Shown one piece after another: positions 6,299 through 14,574 of a stretch of 64,000 bases of DNA; position 1 is the first letter of the stretch; the number at the start of each line of letters is the position of its first letter. The notes beneath the pieces are model-generated. The model saw only the letters and a program-made list of their open reading frames with translations, was not told where the DNA came from and made no database searches. Source of the DNA: Pythium myriotylum (lineage: Eukaryota; Oomycota; Peronosporomycetes; Pythiales; Pythiaceae); contig JALJCQ010000021.1 of assembly GCA_023091665.1 (NCBI GenBank), positions 1 through 64,000 of the forward strand, in the 5' to 3' direction. The translations under genes and the position numbers were made by a program.

Positions 6299-7207
6299 AT
6301 GGATCGTAGTCTGCCGCGCCCACTGATGAAGACCACCCTGGAGTATCTGGAGCGCTATAAGAAGCTGCACCGGAAGCTCAGCGCGAAGCAAGAGAGCCTC
6401 CGCAAGATGCAACAACAACGCGAACGCCAAGAAGTACCCAGATCCCTGCGAGTACAGGCCAAGCTTGTTGTCTCCAACGAACTCCAGACGGCCCTTCCAA
6501 CTCGAGTGCTCACGCTGATGAATCAATTCGATGCTCTGAAGCTACAGTTTCAGCACCAAGCCTTCGATCTCATCCTCAGCGTACAGAAAGCCGAACTCGA
6601 ACAACTTGAGCTCCAAGTTCAGAAGCTCCGAGACGATTTCCAAGATCGAGCACTTGAGTACTGCAAGCTCGCATGCAAAGCCGACCCGAACGGCAAGTAT
6701 GACACTATCAACTGGGATGCCATGGAAGAAGAAGATCGAGACGAGAACGCATATGTCGACATCTACCACCATGCCAAGGACGAGTTCGAAGCTCGCCTGA
6801 CCCAGTTTGAGCTTGCGGAACGATACAGCCAAGCTGATGCGAGCATCCGACTCGTCGACAAGCAAGCCAAGCAAGCCGCGGCTGCCGACATGGAGGTGGA
6901 AACTCCAAACCAGGATCTCGTGAACGTGTTGATTGATCGCAAGCTACAATCGATCAAGAACGAACTACGACAGCTCCGTATCGACCGGAAGGTTCCAAAG
7001 CAACAGGAACGAAAAAACGCCAGAGCTGGCGCGAAGGGTGCGACCGTCAGCAAGAACAAGAAGCACCCTGCACCAAAGGCCGACGCCGCAAAGGGAACTT
7101 CCGCCTCAAACAGCGGAAGAAACGGCAACACGCGAAGCGCAAGCAAAAGGAAAAGGAGCAACGCCGCCGACAAACCGCCGCGCGGCGCCAAAACCGCGCG
7201 ATCATAA
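6299..7207 (+). CDS. PLE ORF1 (insert 3, first unit)
   Basis: 302 aa, the same translation as the ORF1 at 2300-3208, with the same GCCATGG start and the same overlap with the RT frame. An upstream pLTR with the heat-shock-like array is present, so this unit is better placed for expression than insert 2. Confidence 0.85.
   Translation: MDRSLPRPLMKTTLEYLERYKKLHRKLSAKQESLRKMQQQRERQEVPRSLRVQAKLVVSNELQTALPTRVLTLMNQFDALKLQFQHQAFDLILSVQKAELEQLELQVQKLRDDFQDRALEYCKLACKADPNGKYDTINWDAMEEEDRDENAYVDIYHHAKDEFEARLTQFELAERYSQADASIRLVDKQAKQAAAADMEVETPNQDLVNVLIDRKLQSIKNELRQLRIDRKVPKQQERKNARAGAKGATVSKNKKHPAPKADAAKGTSASNSGRNGNTRSASKRKRSNAADKPPRGAKTARS
7012..7069 (+). promoter_or_regulatory. -1 frameshift signal, insert 3 first unit
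   Basis: Slippery AAAAAAC at 7012-7018. Stem 1 is 7025-7031 with 7045-7051; stem 2 is 7035-7041 with 7063-7069. No base differs from the signal at 3013-3070. Confidence 0.82.
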
Positions 7208-9132
7208 GACGCGACCGCTCGGATCTCTTCAACGCCAGTTTGATCTTCGGCTGTCGTAGGGCTTGTGATGTGGACGCATTGCCTCGCAATCTCGCGTTCC
7301 ACAATCTCACACCACGTGGCACCAAGATTCCACCAGGTCTGAAGAGACTCCTGGGTCTGAACCTCAAGTTCTGCCCGACACCTCCGCCGCAACGCTCTTC
7401 CCTCTCGCCAGTTACCATCTTCCCCAAACTCGTCCGGTCTCTTCGAATTGCAGTCCAGTTTGCTGACTCCAGCGACCGCGACTACAACTCGAAGATCTAC
7501 GTTCCAAACCTTGCTTTCCAGCCAAACCACCTGCCACGCCATCAAGAAGATTTACTGGAGTCGATCAAGTCACACGCGACCGAACTCATTGCACAGTATC
7601 CCTTCCGACACAAGTTCAACCTCGACAGCAACCAACGCAACTTGCTACGATTGCTACGAAATGATCCGAACTTGATGGTCGTGCAGGCAGACAAGAACCT
7701 CGGCCCGACGCTCATGCTTCGATCACAGTACACTTCCATGTGTCTTGATCACCTGAGTGACGAGGAGACATACACGCCATTGTATCGTCTTCCCAACGGA
7801 CCAGAGACCCAGATCCAACGGATCGCAGCCAAAGTGAACCTGATCTACATGCTACTCAACTACCAGTACCGTGAAGATCCAGTCATCCAACGACAAGTTG
7901 CTGTCATCAAGTGTAATCCAAGTTCGTGCAAGTTAGGACGCTTCTATGGCCTGATAAAGCTCCACAAGGAGGATCTCGCCATTCGCCCTATCATTGCCAG
8001 CTGCGGAACACCGACAGCCGGTCTCTCGAAGTGGATCGATTTCCAGTTGCAAGACATGCTCCAGCGACAGCCATCGTACCTTCGAGACTCCGACACGCTG
8101 CTGACTGAACTTCGACAGATTCAGCCCAGCCCCAAGCATCGTTTGTTCACATTTGACGCCGTCTCGCTCTACACCAACATCCCCACCAACATCGGCATCG
8201 CAACAATCAAAGCCATGCTCCAAGAAGAGAAGCATCGCTTCGAGAATGTGATCGTCCAAGGTCTCGACTACATCATGAACGAGAACTTGTTCATGTTCGG
8301 AGACTGCGTGTGGAAGCAAATCAAGGGCACCGCCATGGGAACACCATGTGCCCCCACGTACGCATCACTCTACGTAGCGTATCACGAGCGAAGCATCCTT
8401 CGAGAGTTCAGCAACTACATCGTGCTCTACAAGCGCTACATCGACGACGTGTTTTTGATTTGGCAAGACGGAAAAGATCCCCGTGCTTTCGAACTCTTCA
8501 AGATCCGCCTCAACACGATTCCAGGACTTCGCTGGACGTACATGGAACGCGGTCGTGAAGCACCGTTTCTTGACCTCAAAATCCGCCGATCCGACACGAG
8601 ATACGAGACTCGAACTCATGAGAAAGAGCTCAATCTCTATCTCTACATCGCGGCTCAAAGCGCACACCCTCCAGGCGTTCTGAAAGGCCTCATCATCGGC
8701 ATTGTCCAGAAGTATTACCGCCAGAACACCAGGAAGGAAGATTTCCTGTCTCAAGTCAGAGCCTTCTTCCAGCGCCTGGCAGCTCGCGGATACAACTCTA
8801 ACCAGCTTAGAGACCATTTCCGCGACGCCATCGAAAGAATCGCCAAGCTACAAGAAGAAGCACAACAGACGACGCGGCCAACCACGGAACTCGGCAAGCC
8901 CAAGCAAGTCTTCTTGTCTGTGCCTTATGACCCGAACGGCCCAACTCGGAAACAACTACGAGCTATCTATCAAGCCCACCGTATTGAAGACGAGTTCGCA
9001 GCCCACAACATCAAGATCACTGTGTGCTACCGCCGTCCACGGAACCTCCGAGACATACTCTGTCCATCAGAGTTCAGGGCCAACATCTACGACGACCACT
9101 TCAAGAACAGCTCGGGAGATGCCATGCATTAA
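7018..9132 (+). CDS. PLE reverse transcriptase (insert 3, first unit)
   Basis: Intact frame in -1 to ORF1, with the same translation as 3019-5133 and all catalytic residues present (motif A Asp at 8155-8157, YIDD at 8437-8448). It ends in TAA at 9130-9132 and has no endonuclease domain. Like the other copy it has no usable ATG ahead of the RT core. Confidence 0.9.
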   Translation, partial: RQSWREGCDRQQEQEAPCTKGRRRKGNFRLKQRKKRQHAKRKQKEKEQRRRQTAARRQNRAIIRRDRSDLFNASLIFGCRRACDVDALPRNLAFHNLTPRGTKIPPGLKRLLGLNLKFCPTPPPQRSSLSPVTIFPKLVRSLRIAVQFADSSDRDYNSKIYVPNLAFQPNHLPRHQEDLLESIKSHATELIAQYPFRHKFNLDSNQRNLLRLLRNDPNLMVVQADKNLGPTLMLRSQYTSMCLDHLSDEETYTPLYRLPNGPETQIQRIAAKVNLIYMLLNYQYREDPVIQRQVAVIKCNPSSCKLGRFYGLIKLHKEDLAIRPIIASCGTPTAGLSKWIDFQLQDMLQRQPSYLRDSDTLLTELRQIQPSPKHRLFTFDAVSLYTNIPTNIGIATIKAMLQEEKHRFENVIVQGLDYIMNENLFMFGDCVWKQIKGTAMGTPCAPTYASLYVAYHERSILREFSNYIVLYKRYIDDVFLIWQDGKDPRAFELFKIRLNTIPGLRWTYMERGREAPFLDLKIRRSDTRYETRTHEKELNLYLYIAAQSAHPPGVLKGLIIGIVQKYYRQNTRKEDFLSQVRAFFQRLAARGYNSNQLRDHFRDAIERIAKLQEEAQQTTRPTTELGKPKQVFLSVPYDPNGPTRKQLRAIYQAHRIEDEFAAHNIKITVCYRRPRNLRDILCPSEFRANIYDDHFKNSSGDAMH

Positions 9133-9385
9133 AGCCTGGACCACCCCGGACACGGATGACCGTGCCCTTCCAGCGCGCGAGAACGTGTTTAGCCTTGCTG
9201 CTACCCACTCATTTGGAACCATGCCACAGAGTATGGGGTCGTGCAGTGAAGGCTCACGGAGCGGCTGGCTTGGGATGATCCCCCTCGAAAGGGTAACAGC
9301 GAACGCTTGGCATATTGCGAGCAAATTCAAGAATGGCCGCCCGGATCGTGCACTATCTGTCTACAACCCATCCCCGACCCTCAAC
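9133..9385 (+). other. PLE 3' untranslated segment, insert 3 first unit
   Basis: Same as 1238-1490, with the post-stop hairpin at 9148-9166. No gene is visible. Confidence 0.6.
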
Positions 9386-9413
9386 CCCAAACCCTACCCT
9401 AAACCCTAAACCC
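9386..9413 (+). repeat. Internal telomere-like run, insert 3 first unit
   Basis: Copy of 1491-1518 located inside the dimer, which confirms that the run is carried by the element RNA. Confidence 0.8.
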
Positions 9414-9815
9414 AGACGAAAATTTCGGCCAACCCAGTCGAAAAGTTTGTCGAAGGTTCGAGAACGTTCGACCGAACATTCGAGAATATTCCCGAGAATG
9501 TTCGAGAATGTTCAACCCAGGACGTCGAATATTCTCACGTGTCTCAAGACCCCAGCAGCACAGACACGCAGACCCAGAACACTCAAGTTCCTGTCCAGCC
9601 CTAGAACCCAGAAGCGTAGGACTCTAGCGTAGGACTTTAGCGTAGGCACCCGGGGGCGAGGTCGGCGGTCTTCCTCAGTTTTCAATTTTCCACTCAGCAC
9701 GAAGACGCCCACCGACGAAGACATCAAGTCGAAAGAGCCCCTGCATCTGTAATAGAGCAACTCTTTGGGTCGTAGTTTCCCTGACCAAGTCTTTGCAAGT
9801 CACTTCAAGCCTCTC
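9414..9815 (+). repeat. Middle pLTR of insert 3
   Basis: Shared between the two units: 3' end of the first and upstream region of the second. It joins the next leader through TAAACCC at 9816-9822 and TAGACC, without a telomeric array. Confidence 0.85.
9456..9513 (+). promoter_or_regulatory. Heat-shock-element-like array upstream of second unit
   Basis: Lies 363-420 bp upstream of the ATG at 9876 in an intact pLTR, the most complete promoter-to-gene arrangement in the window. Confidence 0.55.
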
Positions 9816-9875
9816 TAAACCCTAGACCAAGCCCCGCGTGACGAAGCAATTAAGGAAAGACTCTCCATCATCGCC

Positions 9876-10784
9876 ATGGATCGTAGTCTGCCGCGCCCAC
9901 TGATGAAGACCACCCTGGAGTATCTGGAGCGCTATAAGAAGCTGCACCGGAAGCTCAGCGCGAAGCAAGAGAGCCTCCGCAAGATGCAACAACAACGCGA
10001 ACGCCAAGAAGTACCCAGATCCCTGCGAGTACAGGCCAAGCTTGTTGTCTCCAACGAACTCCAGACGGCCCTTCCAACTCGAGTGCTCACGCTGATGAAT
10101 CAATTCGATGCTCTGAAGCTACAGTTTCAGCACCAAGCCTTCGATCTCATCCTCAGCGTACAGAAAGCCGAACTCGAACAACTTGAGCTCCAAGTTCAGA
10201 AGCTCCGAGACGATTTCCAAGATCGAGCACTTGAGTACTGCAAGCTCGCATGCAAAGCCGACCCGAACGGCAAGTATGACACTATCAACTGGGATGCCAT
10301 GGAAGAAGAAGATCGAGACGAGAACGCATATGTCGACATCTACCACCATGCCAAGGACGAGTTCGAAGCTCGCCTGACCCAGTTTGAGCTTGCGGAACGA
10401 TACAGCCAAGCTGATGCGAGCATCCGACTCGTCGACAAGCAAGCCAAGCAAGCCGCGGCTGCCGACATGGAGGTGGAAACTCCAAACCAGGATCTCGTGA
10501 ACGTGTTGATTGATCGCAAGCTACAATCGATCAAGAACGAACTACGACAGCTCCGTATCGACCGGAAGGTTCCAAAGCAACAGGAACGAAAAAACGCCAG
10601 AGCTGGCGCGAAGGGTGCGACCGTCAGCAAGAACAAGAAGCACCCTGCACCAAAGGCCGACGCCGCAAAGGGAACTTCCGCCTCAAACAGCGGAAGAAAC
10701 GGCAACACGCGAAGCGCAAGCAAAAGGAAAAGGAGCAACGCCGCCGACAAACCGCCGCGCGGCGCCAAAACCGCGCGATCATAA
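9876..10784 (+). CDS. PLE ORF1 (insert 3, second unit)
   Basis: 302 aa, with a translation matching the other two ORF1 copies. It has a full pLTR directly upstream. The coiled-coil and basic-tail layout is as described for 2300-3208. Confidence 0.85.
   Translation: MDRSLPRPLMKTTLEYLERYKKLHRKLSAKQESLRKMQQQRERQEVPRSLRVQAKLVVSNELQTALPTRVLTLMNQFDALKLQFQHQAFDLILSVQKAELEQLELQVQKLRDDFQDRALEYCKLACKADPNGKYDTINWDAMEEEDRDENAYVDIYHHAKDEFEARLTQFELAERYSQADASIRLVDKQAKQAAAADMEVETPNQDLVNVLIDRKLQSIKNELRQLRIDRKVPKQQERKNARAGAKGATVSKNKKHPAPKADAAKGTSASNSGRNGNTRSASKRKRSNAADKPPRGAKTARS
10589..10646 (+). promoter_or_regulatory. -1 frameshift signal, insert 3 second unit
   Basis: Slippery AAAAAAC at 10589-10595. Stem 1 is 10602-10608 with 10622-10628; stem 2 is 10612-10618 with 10640-10646. 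The signal is unchanged from the other units. Confidence 0.82.
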
Positions 10785-12709
10785 GACGCGACCGCTCGGA
10801 TCTCTTCAACGCCAGTTTGATCTTCGGCTGTCGTAGGGCTTGTGATGTGGACGCATTGCCTCGCAATCTCGCGTTCCACAATCTCACACCACGTGGCACC
10901 AAGATTCCACCAGGTCTGAAGAGACTCCTGGGTCTGAACCTCAAGTTCTGCCCGACACCTCCGCCGCAACGCTCTTCCCTCTCGCCAGTTACCATCTTCC
11001 CCAAACTCGTCCGGTCTCTTCGAATTGCAGTCCAGTTTGCTGACTCCAGCGACCGCGACTACAACTCGAAGATCTACGTTCCAAACCTTGCTTTCCAGCC
11101 AAACCACCTGCCACGCCATCAAGAAGATTTACTGGAGTCGATCAAGTCACACGCGACCGAACTCATTGCACAGTATCCCTTCCGACACAAGTTCAACCTC
11201 GACAGCAACCAACGCAACTTGCTACGATTGCTACGAAATGATCCGAACTTGATGGTCGTGCAGGCAGACAAGAACCTCGGCCCGACGCTCATGCTTCGAT
11301 CACAGTACACTTCCATGTGTCTTGATCACCTGAGTGACGAGGAGACATACACGCCATTGTATCGTCTTCCCAACGGACCAGAGACCCAGATCCAACGGAT
11401 CGCAGCCAAAGTGAACCTGATCTACATGCTACTCAACTACCAGTACCGTGAAGATCCAGTCATCCAACGACAAGTTGCTGTCATCAAGTGTAATCCAAGT
11501 TCGTGCAAGTTAGGACGCTTCTATGGCCTGATAAAGCTCCACAAGGAGGATCTCGCCATTCGCCCTATCATTGCCAGCTGCGGAACACCGACAGCCGGTC
11601 TCTCGAAGTGGATCGATTTCCAGTTGCAAGACATGCTCCAGCGACAGCCATCGTACCTTCGAGACTCCGACACGCTGCTGACTGAACTTCGACAGATTCA
11701 GCCCAGCCCCAAGCATCGTTTGTTCACATTTGACGCCGTCTCGCTCTACACCAACATCCCCACCAACATCGGCATCGCAACAATCAAAGCCATGCTCCAA
11801 GAAGAGAAGCATCGCTTCGAGAATGTGATCGTCCAAGGTCTCGACTACATCATGAACGAGAACTTGTTCATGTTCGGAGACTGCGTGTGGAAGCAAATCA
11901 AGGGCACCGCCATGGGAACACCATGTGCCCCCACGTACGCATCACTCTACGTAGCGTATCACGAGCGAAGCATCCTTCGAGAGTTCAGCAACTACATCGT
12001 GCTCTACAAGCGCTACATCGACGACGTGTTTTTGATTTGGCAAGACGGAAAAGATCCCCGTGCTTTCGAACTCTTCAAGATCCGCCTCAACACGATTCCA
12101 GGACTTCGCTGGACGTACATGGAACGCGGTCGTGAAGCACCGTTTCTTGACCTCAAAATCCGCCGATCCGACACGAGATACGAGACTCGAACTCATGAGA
12201 AAGAGCTCAATCTCTATCTCTACATCGCGGCTCAAAGCGCACACCCTCCAGGCGTTCTGAAAGGCCTCATCATCGGCATTGTCCAGAAGTATTACCGCCA
12301 GAACACCAGGAAGGAAGATTTCCTGTCTCAAGTCAGAGCCTTCTTCCAGCGCCTGGCAGCTCGCGGATACAACTCTAACCAGCTTAGAGACCATTTCCGC
12401 GACGCCATCGAAAGAATCGCCAAGCTACAAGAAGAAGCACAACAGACGACGCGGCCAACCACGGAACTCGGCAAGCCCAAGCAAGTCTTCTTGTCTGTGC
12501 CTTATGACCCGAACGGCCCAACTCGGAAACAACTACGAGCTATCTATCAAGCCCACCGTATTGAAGACGAGTTCGCAGCCCACAACATCAAGATCACTGT
12601 GTGCTACCGCCGTCCACGGAACCTCCGAGACATACTCTGTCCATCAGAGTTCAGGGCCAACATCTACGACGACCACTTCAAGAACAGCTCGGGAGATGCC
12701 ATGCATTAA
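10595..12709 (+). CDS. PLE reverse transcriptase (insert 3, second unit)
   Basis: Third intact RT frame, -1 to ORF1, ending in TAA at 12707-12709. The translation equals the other two. All RT motifs are present and no GIY-YIG domain is present. It is preceded by a full pLTR and followed by a full pLTR. Confidence 0.9.
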   Translation, partial: RQSWREGCDRQQEQEAPCTKGRRRKGNFRLKQRKKRQHAKRKQKEKEQRRRQTAARRQNRAIIRRDRSDLFNASLIFGCRRACDVDALPRNLAFHNLTPRGTKIPPGLKRLLGLNLKFCPTPPPQRSSLSPVTIFPKLVRSLRIAVQFADSSDRDYNSKIYVPNLAFQPNHLPRHQEDLLESIKSHATELIAQYPFRHKFNLDSNQRNLLRLLRNDPNLMVVQADKNLGPTLMLRSQYTSMCLDHLSDEETYTPLYRLPNGPETQIQRIAAKVNLIYMLLNYQYREDPVIQRQVAVIKCNPSSCKLGRFYGLIKLHKEDLAIRPIIASCGTPTAGLSKWIDFQLQDMLQRQPSYLRDSDTLLTELRQIQPSPKHRLFTFDAVSLYTNIPTNIGIATIKAMLQEEKHRFENVIVQGLDYIMNENLFMFGDCVWKQIKGTAMGTPCAPTYASLYVAYHERSILREFSNYIVLYKRYIDDVFLIWQDGKDPRAFELFKIRLNTIPGLRWTYMERGREAPFLDLKIRRSDTRYETRTHEKELNLYLYIAAQSAHPPGVLKGLIIGIVQKYYRQNTRKEDFLSQVRAFFQRLAARGYNSNQLRDHFRDAIERIAKLQEEAQQTTRPTTELGKPKQVFLSVPYDPNGPTRKQLRAIYQAHRIEDEFAAHNIKITVCYRRPRNLRDILCPSEFRANIYDDHFKNSSGDAMH

Positions 12710-12962
12710 AGCCTGGACCACCCCGGACACGGATGACCGTGCCCTTCCAGCGCGCGAGAACGTGTTTAGCCTTGCTGCTACCCACTCATTTGGAACCATG
12801 CCACAGAGTATGGGGTCGTGCAGTGAAGGCTCACGGAGCGGCTGGCTTGGGATGATCCCCCTCGAAAGGGTAACAGCGAACGCTTGGCATATTGCGAGCA
12901 AATTCAAGAATGGCCGCCCGGATCGTGCACTATCTGTCTACAACCCATCCCCGACCCTCAAC
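12710..12962 (+). other. PLE 3' untranslated segment, insert 3 second unit
   Basis: Same as 1238-1490, with the post-stop hairpin at 12725-12743. No gene is visible. Confidence 0.6.
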
Positions 12963-12990
12963 CCCAAACCCTACCCTAAACCCTAAACCC
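12963..12990 (+). repeat. Internal telomere-like run, insert 3 second unit
   Basis: Copy of 1491-1518. Confidence 0.8.
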
Positions 12991-13392
12991 AGACGAAAAT
13001 TTCGGCCAACCCAGTCGAAAAGTTTGTCGAAGGTTCGAGAACGTTCGACCGAACATTCGAGAATATTCCCGAGAATGTTCGAGAATGTTCAACCCAGGAC
13101 GTCGAATATTCTCACGTGTCTCAAGACCCCAGCAGCACAGACACGCAGACCCAGAACACTCAAGTTCCTGTCCAGCCCTAGAACCCAGAAGCGTAGGACT
13201 CTAGCGTAGGACTTTAGCGTAGGCACCCGGGGGCGAGGTCGGCGGTCTTCCTCAGTTTTCAATTTTCCACTCAGCACGAAGACGCCCACCGACGAAGACA
13301 TCAAGTCGAAAGAGCCCCTGCATCTGTAATAGAGCAACTCTTTGGGTCGTAGTTTCCCTGACCAAGTCTTTGCAAGTCACTTCAAGCCTCTC
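12991..13392 (+). repeat. Right pLTR of insert 3
   Basis: Full copy; the heat-shock-like array is at 13033-13090 and the hammerhead-like fold at 13284-13347. If it acts as a promoter it would transcribe through the telomeric tract into the satellite array. Confidence 0.85.
13033..13090 (+). promoter_or_regulatory. Heat-shock-element-like array, right pLTR of insert 3
   Basis: Same module series as 1561-1618. No PLE unit lies downstream, only the tRNA satellite. Confidence 0.5.
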
Positions 13393-13428
13393 TAAACCCT
13401 AAACCCTAAACCCTAAACCCTAAACCCT
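13393..13428. repeat. Innermost interstitial telomeric tract
   Basis: Five perfect TAAACCC units, then TA shared with the first bases of the satellite. It marks the former chromosome end on the broken satellite array. Confidence 0.93.
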
Positions 13429-13836
13429 AGACACATAGACACATACAACAACACAAAGACACACAGACACACAGACGCACAGACACACGGATACGACGAA
13501 TGCGAACGTGCATAAACCGTGAGTTCTGCGCGAGTCGAATAGATGGGGTGCACTGTCCAGTCAAGTTCGGTGATGACGATGGGAGCCGAGGTGGCTTTGG
13601 CTTTTGGTGTGGAGTCGCGTGGAAGGTGTCTCCGCTGTCGAGCGCACGGCGAGATCAACGCGTTGGGGTGAGTGGCGAGTTGGTGTTGGTGTTGGTCTAC
13701 GATACGAATGCGTGGTGTGGAGCGTGGAGGGTGTTGTTAGAGTGTGTGGGAAGTTGTGTGGTGATGTGTTGTTTTGTCCTGGCGTGTTGTGTGTAAGTGT
13801 AGTGATGGGTGGGTCAAAAAGTGTCAATATTGGCGT

Positions 13837-13918
13837 GTCAGTTTGCCCGAGTGGTCTAAGGGGTTACGTTCAGGTCGTAATGTATTCGTACTCGTGGCTT
13901 CAAATCCCACAGCTGACA
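13837..13918 (+). tRNA. tRNA-Leu(CAG), copy 1, T-stem variant
   Basis: The 82-nt gene folds as a type II tRNA. Acceptor GTCAGTT pairs with AGCTGAC (one G-U), with discriminator A. The D stem is CCC/GGG. The anticodon stem is TTACG/CGTAA with loop TTCAGGT (U33, anticodon CAG, G37). The long variable arm is GTA-TTCG-TAC and the T stem GTGGG/CCCAC. Length, A73 and the CAG anticodon give leucine; no intron, and CCA is not encoded. This copy has C for G at position 53, breaking the last T-stem pair and the B box. Next heptamer array: 14484-14574, 13 repeats. Next tRNA 1392 bp on. Confidence 0.75.
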
Positions 13919-13932
13919 TTTTGACACGTTTT
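13919..13932 (+). terminator. RNA polymerase III terminator, two T4 runs
   Basis: TTTT at 13919-13922 follows the discriminator base directly, and a second TTTT lies at 13929-13932. T runs of four or more end pol III transcripts. The pair is kept behind every tRNA copy in the array. Confidence 0.8.
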
Positions 13933-13936
13933 GCAC

Positions 13937-14046
13937 CGACACACAACACACAAACACAAACACACACACAAACACAAACACACACAACACACACACCAAC
14001 ACACAAGCACCCACCACACCCATGCCCTTACACACCACCCACAACC
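13937..14046 (+). repeat. CA-rich tract of unit 1
   Basis: Built mainly of ACACAC and AAACAC blocks. An 18-bp block of the type AAACACAAACACACACAC occurs two times in most units and three times in the units of tRNA copies 14, 17, 21, 22, 25, 27, 28, 31 and 32. Unit 13 has a separate 21-bp duplication. No gene is present. Confidence 0.85.
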
Positions 14047-14166
14047 ACCCCCTCCTCCCCTCCCCCACCACCACACGTCTCCCTTCTCCCCCTCTCTCTC
14101 TCTCCTCCTCCTCCTCCTCCTCTCTCTCTCTCTCTCCTCCCTCTCCTCCCCTCTTCGCCTCTTCCC
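14047..14166 (+). repeat. Polypyrimidine tract (CTC)n/(CT)n of unit 1
   Basis: From 14078 to 14156 the + strand has no purine. It consists of CCCTCT, CTC and CT blocks whose numbers vary between units. Long mirror-like pyrimidine tracts can form triplex (H-DNA) structures; whether this one does is untested. Confidence 0.85.
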
Positions 14167-14483
14167 ACACCATGACCTTTTGAGGCGCTGTCTCCTGACC
14201 GGGTCCTGTCCATTCATTACCCGTCGCATTGCATTGCCCGGAGTCCGCTGTCCCGACACCCATGAAGTGTGTCCAATCTTTGCCGCTGTTGGTTCTCCTT
14301 GCCTGGCATGACCGCCGTGTTGGGTGGAGCGGTGGCGGGAGAACGTGTTGCTTGGTGATTGCGTGCTTTGTTCGTGGATATCTGTTGTTTGTGTGTGGCG
14401 TGAAGCCCCGAGTCAAATTCTGGAGTAGCCCAGTGTCCTCGGAGCGCGAGGCAAGCGTTGGGAGCACTCGTGTCTGTCTGGAC
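14167..14483 (+). other. Non-repetitive part of satellite unit 1, left of heptamers
   Basis: Mixed-composition sequence of about 315 bp, nearly unchanged between units apart from a C-to-T change at 40321 and its equivalents near 41694 and 44464. An ATG at 14229 opens a frame that runs through the heptamers, but its composition and shared stops give no sign of a protein. I see no other gene. Confidence 0.6.
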
Positions 14484-14574
14484 AAAGGGCAAAGGGCAAA
14501 GGGCAAAGGGCAAAGGGCAAAGGGCAAAGGGCAAAGGGCAAAGGGCAAAGGGCAAAGGGCAAAGGGCAAAGGGC
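14484..14574 (+). repeat. G-rich minisatellite (AAAGGGC)13 of unit 1
   Basis: Thirteen perfect heptamers with GGG every seven bases on the + strand, enough for several G-quadruplex registers with 4-nt loops (CAAA). Each array in the window starts after GTCTGTCTGGAC and ends in AAAAGAC. Copy number by unit is given with each tRNA entry. Confidence 0.95.

Larger units (their letters stand above)
5874..13392 (+). mobile_element. Insert 3: head-to-tail PLE dimer
   Basis: The order is left-truncated pLTR (5874-6238), ORF1 and RT, full pLTR (9414-9815), ORF1 and RT, full pLTR (12991-13392). No telomeric array separates the two units, only the single heptamer of the normal pLTR/leader join. A pLTR-unit-pLTR-unit-pLTR layout is typical of PLEs. 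It may mean that a dimeric RNA was copied in one event, or that unequal exchange duplicated a unit. This is the oldest insertion of the stack because it lies innermost. Confidence 0.9.

Noticed and set aside
13837..13918. tRNA-Ser alternative for the long-variable-arm tRNA
   Set aside because: Discriminator A73, U33, G37 and anticodon CAG fit leucine; nothing suggests serine use of CUG.
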